Notes: generated by a model from the sequence alone, not told the origin. 7,604 nucleotides of DNA from Planctomycetota bacterium (GCA_016209585.1 JACQVU010000390.1:1-7604); one strand, 5' to 3'. Positions 1 to 6,023 are shown, numbered from the stretch's first letter. Translations and numbers: made by a program.

Positions 1-467
1 CCGACGCTCCCCGGCGCGATGTGTGAAGAACCAATGCTCCCCGGCGCGATCTCCCCGCTGTTCACCGCCCCGGGCTGAATCTTGTTCGAGGTGATGGAGC
101 CGTCAGCCAGCGCCGTGTTAGTGACCGCCGCGGAAGCGAGTTTCGTCGTGGTGATCGAACCGTCGGCGATCTCGTTGGAAGAGAGCGTGCCGGGCGCCAA
201 GTCCGCGCCGGTGATGGAGCCGTCCGCGATGTGCGACGAGCCGACGCTCCCCGGCGCGATGTGTGAAGAACCAATGCTCCCCGGCGCGATCTCCCCGCTG
301 TTCACCGCCCCGGGCTGAATCTTGTTCGAGGTGATGGAGCCGTCAGCCAGCGCCGCGTTGGTGACCGCCGCGGAAGCGAGTTTCGTCGTGGTGATCGAAC
401 CGTCGGCGATCTCGTTGGAAGAGAGCGTGCCCGGCGCGAGGTCGGCCCCGGTGATGGAGCCGTCGGC
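1..467 (-). repeat. In-frame 240-bp tandem repeat coding for eight decapeptides per unit
   Basis: One full unit spans 228-467 and the next spans 1-227, cut by the window edge. Each unit codes 80 residues that divide into eight decapeptides with consensus [AQ]-[DPS]-[GA]-x-[ILV]-x-[ST]-x-x-[LI], for example ADGSITGADL, APGTLSSNEI, ADGSITTTKL and APGSIGSSHI. Over the 227 comparable bases I count eight differences (116, 120, 192, 198, 200, 204, 207, 225). Only the one at 116 changes the protein (Ala to Thr). The fixed 10-residue period with a buried-type aliphatic at positions 5 and 10 suggests a solenoid or beta-roll, which is inference. The number of units is unknown because the array runs off the window. 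Confidence 0.93.
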
Positions 468-1907
468 GACGGCGGCGCCATCCACCGAGTTCATCGGCAC
501 GACGCCGCTGGAGCCGAGCGCCACGAGTTGTCCGGGGCCATTGACCGCGTTGCCCAGGAGCGTCACGTTGGGGGAGAGGCGCGCGTCGGGGAGCGTTCCG
601 GCGACCAGGACGGAGGCGTCGGTGGTGCCTTGTCCCTCGGCGCCGATCGCCGAGAAGAGCGTGCCGTTGTTCGACAGTTCCCAAACGCCCGCGTCGGCGT
701 TGAAGCGAATGGCGGGCGGGTTGGCCGCGCCGACGTTGGCCACGATGAGCGGGGTGGTCAACGCCGCGCCGTCGCCGAGGCTGATCAGCCCCGCCGTGAC
801 CCGCGCGTTGTTCATCGTGACGGTTCCGGCGACCGTCAGCGCGCCCACGTCGAGCACGCTTTGCACCAGGCCGCGGTCCACCGTGAATCCGGCTGCGGAG
901 AGGCTGCTGACGGAAACCACGCCGGCGAACTGCCCGCTGTCGGCCGAGAGCGCGCCCCGGATGGTCGCGGCGTCGGCCTGGAGGTCGGCGGTTGAGAGGA
1001 CGCCGGCGATCGTGGCCGCGGCGGCGTTGATGTCGGTGGCGTCGAGGCGGGCGGTGTCGATACCGCCTTCGAACGCGGCGGCGCCGGTGAAGAGGTTGGC
1101 CGTGGCGTTGAGCAGCGGCACGTTGGCCGAGAGGCGGGCGTCGCCCAGCGTGCCGAGAGTGAGCGCGCCGGCGTCGCTGGTGGTCTGGCCGCTGGAGCCG
1201 ACGGCGAGATAGTCGATGCCGTCGTTGGAGAACTCCCAGCGCGCCGCCGGCGCGTTGAAGCGGAGGGCCGGCGGGCTGTTGCTGCCGTTGGCGATGGCCA
1301 GCGCGCCGGCCGCCGCGGGCGTGCCGTCGCCCATCCGGACGAGGCCGGCGCCGACCGTGATGGCGCCCGCGAACTGGTTGGCGGCGGAAAGGCGCGCGAC
1401 GTTGGCGGAGAGGCGGGAGTCGTCCAGCGTGCCGGTGAGGTTGGCCGCGTTCTGGTAGAAGGCGGCGTTGTTTCCGGCCAGGAGGGTCGTGTTGAACGCG
1501 TGACCCACGCTGCCCAGCCGGAGGCGCGGGGCGAGCGTTTCGAAGTCGCCCTGGTCGGCGCGGCGGACCTGGACCTCTACGAAAAGATCGGCGGCGGCGA
1601 AGATATCCGGAGAGAGGAGAGAGTCGTCGCCTAAGCCTACATGGTAGAAGCCGTTTTCCACGCTCACCGCCTGATGGGTTTCGGACCAGAGGGTGGAAGC
1701 GTCGGCGTCGGCGCCGGCGTCGGAGAGAGAGAAGACGAAGTCGTATGACCCGGTGAGCGCGTTGCCGACCGTATCGGTCAACTTGCCCTGGTAGGTGATC
1801 ACCCGCGCCGTGCCCGCCGGTTCCTGAGCGAGCGCGGCGAGCGGAGTGGCAGTCGCGAGGATGGCGAAGTAAAGGATGTGCCGGGTACGAAGAATCTGAG
1901 AAGTCAT
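1..1907 (-). CDS. Secreted decapeptide-repeat (fibre-like) protein, C-terminus outside the window
   Basis: This long minus-strand frame stays open from ATG (1905-1907) to the window edge, giving 635 codons without a stop. The N-terminus (MTSQILRTRHILYFAILATA, then a cut near ALA|QE) is a signal peptide, so the product is exported. Residues about 35-140 form a domain often seen at the start of such proteins: VITYQGKLTD, a WSETH..V.VENGFY strand pair, and a closing LAPRLRLGSVGHAF. Next come a FYQNAANLTGTLDDSRLSANV segment, two 76-residue modules, and decapeptide repeats of the type ADGSITxxxL. Family knowledge suggests surface or fibre-like beta-structured proteins; the actual function is unknown. 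A weak GGAAAG ribosome site lies about 6 bases before the chosen start. An in-frame ATG two codons upstream (1911-1913) would touch that site, so it is less likely. A C-terminal anchor or chaperone domain could lie beyond the window. Confidence 0.85.
   Translation of the reverse strand, partial: MTSQILRTRHILYFAILATATPLAALAQEPAGTARVITYQGKLTDTVGNALTGSYDFVFSLSDAGADADASTLWSETHQAVSVENGFYHVGLGDDSLLSPDIFAAADLFVEVQVRRADQGDFETLAPRLRLGSVGHAFNTTLLAGNNAAFYQNAANLTGTLDDSRLSANVARLSAANQFAGAITVGAGLVRMGDGTPAAAGALAIANGSNSPPALRFNAPAARWEFSNDGIDYLAVGSSGQTTSDAGALTLGTLGDARLSANVPLLNATANLFTGAAAFEGGIDTARLDATDINAAAATIAGVLSTADLQADAATIRGALSADSGQFAGVVSVSSLSAAGFTVDRGLVQSVLDVGALTVAGTVTMNNARVTAGLISLGDGAALTTPLIVANVGAANPPAIRFNADAGVWELSNNGTLFSAIGAEGQGTTDASVLVAGTLPDARLSPNVTLLGNAVNGPGQLVALGSSGVVPMNSVDGAAVADGSITGADLAPGTLSSNEIADGSITTTKLASAAVTNAALADGSITSNKIQPGAVNSGEIAPGSIGSSHIAPGSVGSSHIADGSITGADLAPGTLSSNEIADGSITTTKLASAAVTNTALADGSITSNKIQPGAVNSGEIAPGSIGSSHIAPGSV
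555..782 (-). repeat. 76-residue internal module, copy 2 of the repeat protein
   Basis: Read on the minus strand this begins SLGDGAALTT and ends LSPNVTLL. It aligns without gaps to the module at 1110-1337: both run x-x-GDG, then PPA(I/L)RFNA, W-E-(L/F)-SN, a G-x-G-Q-x-T-(T/S)-D-A segment, GTLxDARLSxNVxLL, and stop at the same point. Both are exactly 228 bases. The aligned positions include the tryptophan and the RFN strand, so this is a domain duplication rather than low-complexity similarity. Confidence 0.85.
1110..1337 (-). repeat. 76-residue internal module, copy 1 of the repeat protein
   Basis: Read on the minus strand this begins RMGDGTPAAA and ends LSANVPLL. It is the first copy of the module repeated 555 bases (185 codons) downstream in the gene. 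A shorter relative of its closing motif, GTLDDSRLSANVARL, already appears just before it in the protein. The gene therefore seems built from serial use of a GTLxDxRLSxNV element followed by a strand-rich block. Confidence 0.85.
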
Positions 1908-1949
1908 GAACATCTTTCCGGTCCGCTGGCGCGCAACCCTGCTTCCCAC

Positions 1950-2097
1950 GCCTCGCTTCGGCCTGTTCCTGGTCGAGGCTCGCGGGTCACATCACACGCC
2001 GGCGACCGCGAATCGTACCCGGCAACGGCTCGTATCGCCAAGCCGTAACCACGTGAAAAATAAGAGGTTGTAGTTTCCCTACTGTGATTTTCATCAC
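1950..2097 (-). promoter_or_regulatory. Candidate structured 5' leader of the repeat-protein gene
   Basis: In transcript order on the minus strand there are five consecutive perfect inverted repeats. They are GTGAT-GAAA-ATCAC (2097-2084, a GNRA-type tetraloop), GTAG-GGAAA-CTAC (2082-2070), ACGGCT/AGCCGT with a 10-base loop (2046-2025), GCCGG/CCGGC with a 16-base loop (2023-1998), and GCCTCG/CGAGGC with an 18-base loop (1979-1950). The first two sit in AT-richer sequence, where chance pairing is less expected. I cannot match the whole to a known riboswitch class. It could be a regulatory leader, or chance pairing in GC-rich DNA for the last three. If transcription starts at the promoter proposed at 2012-2041, the first hairpins would be DNA operators or nothing. 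Confidence 0.3.
2012..2041 (-). promoter_or_regulatory. Possible sigma70-like promoter for the repeat-protein gene
   Basis: On the minus strand TTGGCG (2041-2036) and TACGAT (2017-2012) are 18 bases apart. Each matches its consensus box at four of six positions, and the -10 keeps the important TA....AT pattern up to its middle bases. It would leave a leader of about 100 bases before the ATG at 1907. It overlaps two of the inverted repeats described above, so both readings cannot be fully right. Confidence 0.3.
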
Positions 2098-2141
2098 CAG
2101 CCGCAGCCACTCGCCCTCTTCGAACCTGTACGGATCCGAAC

Positions 2142-2158
2142 TTGCCAAGGGGTGGCAA
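2142..2158. repeat. Short inverted repeat TTGCCA-N5-TGGCAA
   Basis: A perfect 6-bp dyad with an AGGGG spacer lies upstream of the repeat-protein gene. It has the size of an operator half-site pair, but no regulator gene is nearby and no second copy is visible, so a binding role is speculation. Confidence 0.35.
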
Positions 2159-2206
2159 TACATGGGTCAGCAACCTTGGCGCCCACACAGAACTGCGGTG
2201 GCTTGT

Positions 2207-2252
2207 GGATGGGTTGGATGGGACGCATGAGTCGCATTAGGACGCATGGAAC
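2207..2252. repeat. Degenerate 9-bp intergenic tandem repeat (GGATGGGAC / GCATGAGTC type)
   Basis: On the plus strand about five units follow each other: GGATGGGTT, GGATGGGAC, GCATGAGTC, GCATTAGGAC, GCATGGAAC. The period is 9, with one 10-base unit. The array is non-coding. It resembles in style, not in exact sequence, the 9-bp array at 5993-6023. Function unknown. Confidence 0.6.
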
Positions 2253-2338
2253 CGATCTCCCGCGAGCCGTGGAGCGCGGTGGCTTGCCACGGCTGGGGAG
2301 TGCACCAGCTGGCCGGCGCTCTCGGCCGCACCGGTTGC

Positions 2339-2914
2339 TCACGCTCCCACCTCTTGCACGCCTACGCTCGCCAACAGCAACAGCGCGGTGTGGCCGTAGA
2401 GGCGGCGGCCACGCACCTCGAATCTCGCGGGAGAGAACGCGGGGCTTTCCGTCGCGTGGTGCTGGCAGACGATCCATCCCCCCTCCGCCAGCAGGGGGTG
2501 GGCGGCCAACCGCGCCAAGGCGGCGTCAACCAGCCCCTTGCGGTAGGGTGGGGCGACGCAGACCACGTCGAACCGCTCACCGGCGCGGGAGAACGTTTCG
2601 ATCCATTCGAGGGCATCGCCGCAGTGGACCGAGGCGCGGTCCAGGGAAAGGCCAAGCGCCGCGCGGTTGCTCTCGACCAGCCGGCACACGGCCGGGTCGA
2701 GATCCACGACGGCGGCGCGCGCGGCGCCGTTCGACAGGGCCTCGAACGCGATAGCCCCCGATCCGCCGAAGAGATCGCAGAAGCGCGCTCCCGCGAGCCG
2801 CGGCCGCAGAACGTCGAAGAGCGCCTGGCGCACCCGCGACAGCATCGGCCGCGTGGACGCGCCGGGCGGCGTGCACACCAGCCGGCCACGCAAGGCGCCG
2901 GAAGTGATGCGCAC
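2339..2914 (-). CDS. rsmD: RsmD-family 16S rRNA (guanine-N2) methyltransferase with altered active-site motif
   Basis: The 191-residue product has the usual RsmD length and layout. RsmD uses S-adenosylmethionine to methylate N2 of G966 (E. coli numbering) in 16S rRNA during small-subunit assembly in the cytoplasm. Visible landmarks are the N-terminal RITSGALRGR, the RPMLSRVRQALFDVL helix (residues 22-36), the SAM-binding CDLFGGSGAIAFEAL (46-60) followed by SNGA, an acidic D-x-D at 71-73, and GDALEW (99-104). The catalytic motif, normally (D/N)PP(F/Y), reads APPY at 121-124: codon GCC at 2552-2554 where GAC would give Asp. The start is GTG at 2914, fixed by the N-terminal family match; only a weak AGG precedes it. 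The usual coaD neighbour is absent in the window. It lies 191 bases downstream of the paralogue pair on the same strand. Confidence 0.88.
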   Translation of the reverse strand: MRITSGALRGRLVCTPPGASTRPMLSRVRQALFDVLRPRLAGARFCDLFGGSGAIAFEALSNGAARAAVVDLDPAVCRLVESNRAALGLSLDRASVHCGDALEWIETFSRAGERFDVVCVAPPYRKGLVDAALARLAAHPLLAEGGWIVCQHHATESPAFSPARFEVRGRRLYGHTALLLLASVGVQEVGA

Positions 2915-2987
2915 CGCCTGGCGGCGACGCCGATCCGACGCCGTCCTGGGCGCTGAGCGGCCCGTGCGGCGAACCTCCGTTCAAGGT

Positions 2988-3006
2988 CGAGGGACGAGGG
3001 GCGACG
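2988..3006. repeat. CGAGGGACG-type short dispersed repeat
   Basis: CGAGGGACG followed by a near copy (AGGGGCGACG) lies in the 191-base gap upstream of rsmD. The same 9-mer occurs twice more in the window, at 7323-7331 and 7344-7352, always between genes. Confidence 0.5.
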
Positions 3007-3044
3007 CCGCGCTTCCCGCGCCGGAAAACCTCCCCCGCCAGAAC

Positions 3045-3061
3045 GCGGGCAGGATGCCCGC
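3045..3061. repeat. REP-like palindrome GCGGGCA-GGA-TGCCCGC
   Basis: A perfect 7-bp inverted repeat with a 3-base loop sits 45 bases after the stop of the 3106-4362 gene on the minus strand. It could form a strong hairpin in the transcript, but there is no following U-tract, so it is not a classical terminator. Short palindromes of this GCGGGCATCCTGCCCGC form are, as I recall, scattered in high copy in several planctomycete-like and other GC-rich genomes. A REP-type element at the 3' end of the operon is therefore the best reading. Confidence 0.55.
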
Positions 3062-3105
3062 GCCACGCGCCAAGACACCGCGCCGAACGCCAGAGGCGCG
3101 GTCGG

Positions 3106-4362
3106 TCAGCCGTTCCCCTCCTCGCTGCTCTCTTCCTCGGCGCCCTTCTCTTCCTTCTTCTCGGCTTTCTTCTCGGCGCCCTTCTCTTCCTTCTTCTCGG
3201 CTTTCTTCTCGGCCACCTTGCCGGCGTCCTTGGCTTCCTTCTTCTCGCCGGCGCCGGTCGTCTCGGCCTTCTTTTCTTCCTTCGGCGCGGCCTTCAGATC
3301 GGGCTTGGGAACGAGCGTCACCGTGATCTCCTGCGTCAACGCCATGCTCTGCTCGCCCATCACCGGCACTTCGATGGAGATATTCACCGACGCCGCCTTT
3401 TTCAGCGACACCAGCCGCCCCGCCGTGGTGTCAAACTCTCCCGCTCCGCTCAGACTGTATGATTTCAGGGTGCCCTTCATCCCGCCGCTGAGATGCTTCA
3501 TGATCTCCTCCAGCGGGTTGGCGTTCTCGTCGCCGTTCCCCTCCTCCGGGGCGGCCTCTTCTTTCTTCGGCTCTTCCTTCTTGGCGGGGATGAGTTTGGC
3601 CGTGCCGGAGATGTCGAACTTCACCTTGCCGGCCGGTTCGGTGACCTTGTAGGTCTCCGTCTCTTCCAACGTGCCGACCGGCGGCATGGGACTGGCGTCA
3701 GTGCGGGTCCAGGTCTGGCCCTTGGCGATCCCGCCGGCTGGGAAGGCGAGGAAGAGACCGGACAGTTCCCGCTTCGCGCCGTCGTCGGAGAACTGGCTGT
3801 TAACCTGTTCTTCGGCCTGTTTCAGTTGCATCGCGGCCATGGGGTTGCTGTCGGCGCCGGCGCCCATGTCGGACTGGAGTATCCCGAGCGCTTTCTTGCC
3901 GATCTCGGCCATGCCCGTGACCTTCTTCACCTCGCCGCCGGGGGTCACCTCGACCGTGATCTCATGCCCGACCATGAGCGCCTGGAACTTGAGCGGCAAC
4001 GCCTCCGGCGCCTCGCCGGTGGTGGAGTCCCACTCCATCTCCATTCCCTCGTCTCCCTCCATCATGGGGTTGGCCGGGGTCTTGCTCTTGACCACCACTT
4101 TCAGGACCTTGGACTTCAGGACGGCGCCCGCGGCCTCAGCCTTCTCGACCCGGAACTCGGTGATGCGGGTCACGGTCTCCTTCGCGACGCCGCCCATGCC
4201 CTGGTCCTGCTCCTGCGACAGGCGAGTCTCGTAGTAGAACGTGTCGCCGGCCTTGAACTGCCACGTGGGCGACGTCTTCTTCTCTTCCGCCCGCGCGCCG
4301 ACGACGCCCAGGGCCACCACGGCCCAGGCCACCGACGCGATCTTCAGCATGCGCGTTGTCAT
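3106..4362 (-). CDS. Exported protein of unknown function, second of a paralogous pair, Lys/Glu-rich tail
   Basis: The product is 418 residues. A signal peptide covers about residues 1-25 (MTTRMLK, hydrophobic core AVVALGVV, cut near ARA|EE), so it is exported. The mature part starts TWQFKAGDTFYYET (33-46) and contains ITVEVTPGGEVKKVTG (135-150), SGLFLAFPAGGIAKGQTW (201-218), GTLEETETYKV (230-240) and FDTTAGRLVSLKKAASVNIS (310-329). All of these have counterparts in the same order in the upstream gene. This alternating-strand look resembles families annotated only as DUFs (DUF6263 is a possible match I cannot confirm). From about residue 358 the tail is Lys/Glu/Ala-rich and includes a perfect 12-residue tandem repeat. 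A strong purine ribosome site (AAAGGAAAGG) precedes the ATG. The start lies 42 bases after the upstream gene's stop, indicating one operon. No catalytic motif is recognised. Confidence 0.85.
   Translation of the reverse strand: MTTRMLKIASVAWAVVALGVVGARAEEKKTSPTWQFKAGDTFYYETRLSQEQDQGMGGVAKETVTRITEFRVEKAEAAGAVLKSKVLKVVVKSKTPANPMMEGDEGMEMEWDSTTGEAPEALPLKFQALMVGHEITVEVTPGGEVKKVTGMAEIGKKALGILQSDMGAGADSNPMAAMQLKQAEEQVNSQFSDDGAKRELSGLFLAFPAGGIAKGQTWTRTDASPMPPVGTLEETETYKVTEPAGKVKFDISGTAKLIPAKKEEPKKEEAAPEEGNGDENANPLEEIMKHLSGGMKGTLKSYSLSGAGEFDTTAGRLVSLKKAASVNISIEVPVMGEQSMALTQEITVTLVPKPDLKAAPKEEKKAETTGAGEKKEAKDAGKVAEKKAEKKEEKGAEKKAEKKEEKGAEEESSEEGNG
3141..3212 (-). repeat. Perfect 36-bp tandem repeat in the charged tail
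   Basis: Two identical 36-base copies (3141-3176 and 3177-3212) lie inside the 3106-4362 gene. They code for a twelve-residue unit rich in Lys and Glu (EKKAEKKEEKGA, in rotation). Further GAGAAG-type triplets flank them. Being perfect at the DNA level, the duplication is recent or prone to slippage. Confidence 0.9.
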
Positions 4363-4404
4363 GTGCCTTTCCTTTGAAAACTGTTTACTGGCAACTGAAA
4401 CGGT

Positions 4405-5778
4405 TCACTTCTTCGGTTTCTCCTTGCCCGTTGGCTGATTGGCGGCCGCGCCCGGTTTGGCGGGCGCTTCTTTCTTCGCGGGCGTGGTCGGCGCCGCCCC
4501 GGAGGGCGTGGCCTTCCCTGACGGCGCGTTCTTCGCCGGCTCTCCCGGCGCGGCCGGCCCCGCTTTCGCCGGCGCTTCGCCGGCGGATGGCTCTTTCTTC
4601 TCGCCCGTCTCCCCGGTGGCGGGCTTGGCGTCATCAGGCGATTTCGCACCCGACTCCGGCGCGATCGTCTCGGCGGGCGGCTTGGCCGCGCCGGCCGCTT
4701 CCCGCGCGAAGGTGATCTGGCTGGAGAGGCTCATCTCCTGGGTTTCCGGGGGTTCATTCTCCCGGTCGATGCGCAACTTCCGCACTCCGCTGCTCTGGCT
4801 GTCGACCAGTTTGCCCTGCTTGAGGTCGAAGGTGTGCTGATAGAGGTTGGTCGAAGTCACGACGTGGATGCTCGCCTCGCCGCCCTGCATCTGCTTGAGC
4901 CGCTTCTTGATGGCCTTGGTGTGCTCGTCCTCCGCGGGGTCGTCCTTCTTTTCCTCCTGGTCCTTGCCCTTCAAGACCAGGTTCGCCTCCACCTGGATGA
5001 TGGCCTGGTCGTCTTTGACCGAGGCCAGGGCGTAGGAATAGGTCTCCTTCAGCGTGCCGGCTTCGGCGTCCTGGGTGACGACCTCTTCCTTCCAGGTGTC
5101 GCCGACCTTCAACGGCTTGTCGGGAAAGTCGAAGAGAACCCCCTTGAGTTCCGTCTTCTTGCCCTCTTCACCGAACGTGGACCGGATGTGCCGGATCAAC
5201 CCGCCAAGCGGCGACATCTTGATCAGCGGGCTCTCTTCCCCGCCCACTTTCTTGAGGTCCGCCTGGCAGAACCGCAACCCGCGCTCAATGACGGCGTCCG
5301 TTCCGTTGACGCTCGCGATGACGCCCGTGGCGTCAACCGTCACCGTGAGCGGCATGTCGAGGTCCGCAGCCACGGCCACCCCGGGCGGCACGTCACGCGC
5401 GGCCAGGTCCTCGGCCTTGGTGGAGGACCAGCCGCGCGGCTCACGCCCTTCCTGTTCCTGGGCCTGCTCACATTTGACCGTCGTCAGTTCCAGGACGGCG
5501 CTGCCGTCGGGCTTGGCTTCCTTGACCACGAACTTGAACGCTTTCTCGCGGCGCTCCAGCACCTCCATCTTCTGCCCGCCCATCTCGCCCTTCACCACGC
5601 GGGTGTTGGCGACGGTGTAGGTGAAGACCTCGCCGGCGGTGAACTTCCACTTCAGCAACACCGGGGCCGCGGCCGGCGCCGGCGGCTTCGCTTCCTCCCC
5701 CTCGACCGGCCGCGCCGGCAGGAGCATCGCCACGGTGATGGCGACAGCCACCACCGGGAACTTCGTTCCCGCCTTCAT
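4405..5778 (-). CDS. Exported protein of unknown function, first of a paralogous pair, Ala/Pro-rich tail
   Basis: The product is 457 residues from ATG at 5778. A GCGAGG ribosome site seven bases upstream and the signal peptide starting right at this ATG (MKAGTKF, core VVAVAITVAMLL) fix the start. A longer open frame reaching 5964 would bury the signal peptide and cross the promoter. The mature part has KWKFTAGEVFTYTV (43-56), LTVTVDATGVIASVNG (144-159), KGVLFDFPDKPLKVGDTW (212-229), GTLKETYSYAL (241-251) and FDLKQGKLVDSQSSGVRKLR (317-336). These match the downstream paralogue in order and spacing. Residues about 361-457 are a disordered Ala/Pro/Lys tail of the kind that can span a wall or crowded periplasm (inference). 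A single Cys pair region (C103, C171) is present. Family possibly DUF6263-like; function not recognised. Confidence 0.85.
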   Translation of the reverse strand: MKAGTKFPVVAVAITVAMLLPARPVEGEEAKPPAPAAAPVLLKWKFTAGEVFTYTVANTRVVKGEMGGQKMEVLERREKAFKFVVKEAKPDGSAVLELTTVKCEQAQEQEGREPRGWSSTKAEDLAARDVPPGVAVAADLDMPLTVTVDATGVIASVNGTDAVIERGLRFCQADLKKVGGEESPLIKMSPLGGLIRHIRSTFGEEGKKTELKGVLFDFPDKPLKVGDTWKEEVVTQDAEAGTLKETYSYALASVKDDQAIIQVEANLVLKGKDQEEKKDDPAEDEHTKAIKKRLKQMQGGEASIHVVTSTNLYQHTFDLKQGKLVDSQSSGVRKLRIDRENEPPETQEMSLSSQITFAREAAGAAKPPAETIAPESGAKSPDDAKPATGETGEKKEPSAGEAPAKAGPAAPGEPAKNAPSGKATPSGAAPTTPAKKEAPAKPGAAANQPTGKEKPKK

Positions 5779-5837
5779 GGGAAAACCTCGCTGTTGAGGA
5801 ATGGAGACTCCAAAGGACCGACCGCGCGAGTTCGAGT

Positions 5838-5865
5838 ATCTTAACGCCGGTTTCGCGGGCGTCAA
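5838..5865 (-). promoter_or_regulatory. Sigma70-like promoter of the paralogue operon
   Basis: On the minus strand TTGACG (5865-5860) and TAAGAT (5843-5838) are 16 bases apart. The -35 box matches five of six consensus bases and the -10 keeps TA..AT. Transcription would start near 5830, leaving a leader of about 50 bases before the ATG at 5778 that includes its ribosome site. This is the best-looking promoter in the window and would drive both exported proteins, perhaps also rsmD. Confidence 0.6.
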
Positions 5866-5992
5866 CAGCCCATCCGCGAAGCCCCGACGCGCCGCCAAGA
5901 CGCCCGCGCCCCATCTCCAGTCGGCGGCGGAGCGTCCGGGTTTCCGCCCCGGCCAGGTTTTCACGTCCGGCGTCGGCGGGCGTAGGTAGACT

Positions 5993-6023
5993 GATCGGAC
6001 GGATCGGGCGGATCGGACCGATC
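5993..6023. repeat. 9-bp tandem repeat GATCGGACG
   Basis: Three 9-base units, GATCGGACG, GATCGGGCG and GATCGGACC, are followed by a partial GATC. The array ends 30 bases before the GTG start of the glycosyltransferase gene. It lies in the divergent intergenic region and would be in the 5' untranslated part or promoter of that gene. No ribosome site or good promoter is visible between it and the start. Confidence 0.75.

Larger units (their letters stand above)
1908..2338. other. Intergenic region between the rsmD-like gene and the repeat-protein gene
   Basis: These 431 bases hold no believable gene. Short open frames cross them on both strands but lack a ribosome site, recognisable motifs and sensible composition. 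From left to right the region contains the presumed 5' leader of the repeat protein (about 1908-2100), an AT-richer pocket (about 2048-2098) that stands out in this GC-rich DNA, a small inverted repeat at 2142-2158, and a degenerate 9-bp tandem repeat at 2207-2252. I found no clear terminator with a U-tract for the rsmD-like gene. Confidence 0.7.

Noticed and set aside
1..467. CRISPR-like array
   Set aside because: The repeat is 240 bp, in frame and protein coding, with no short repeat/unique spacer alternation.
322..1212. 296-residue plus-strand open frame
   Set aside because: It is antisense to the repeat protein. The minus frame has a signal peptide, family motifs and silent-site divergence between repeat units, while the plus frame is only Ala/Pro/Ser-rich filler.
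1998..2097. Cyclic-di-GMP (GEMM) riboswitch in the leader
   Set aside because: The GAAA loop and GGGAAAC looked suggestive, but the conserved GEMM core segments are not present in order.
1904..2477. Minus-strand frames at 1904-2188 and 2094-2477
   Set aside because: They lie in the leader/spacer and the rsmD tail, have no ribosome site, no motif and mixed composition.
2152..3326. Plus-strand frames at 2152-2754, 2246-2956 and 2667-3326
   Set aside because: Arg-rich composition, mostly antisense to rsmD, and they run across intergenic repeats.
3493..5844. Long plus-strand frames opposite the two exported proteins (3493-4377 and 4834-5844)
   Set aside because: Leu/Gly/Arg/His-rich shadows without ribosome sites or family motifs; the minus frames carry signal peptides and paralogous blocks.
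5779..5964. N-terminal extension of the 4405-5778 gene up to 5964
   Set aside because: It lacks a ribosome site, would bury the signal peptide 62 residues in, and crosses the promoter at 5838-5865.
5957..5990. Promoter for the glycosyltransferase (TTCACG, N17, TAGGTA)
   Set aside because: Too weak a match in both boxes to support in this sequence.
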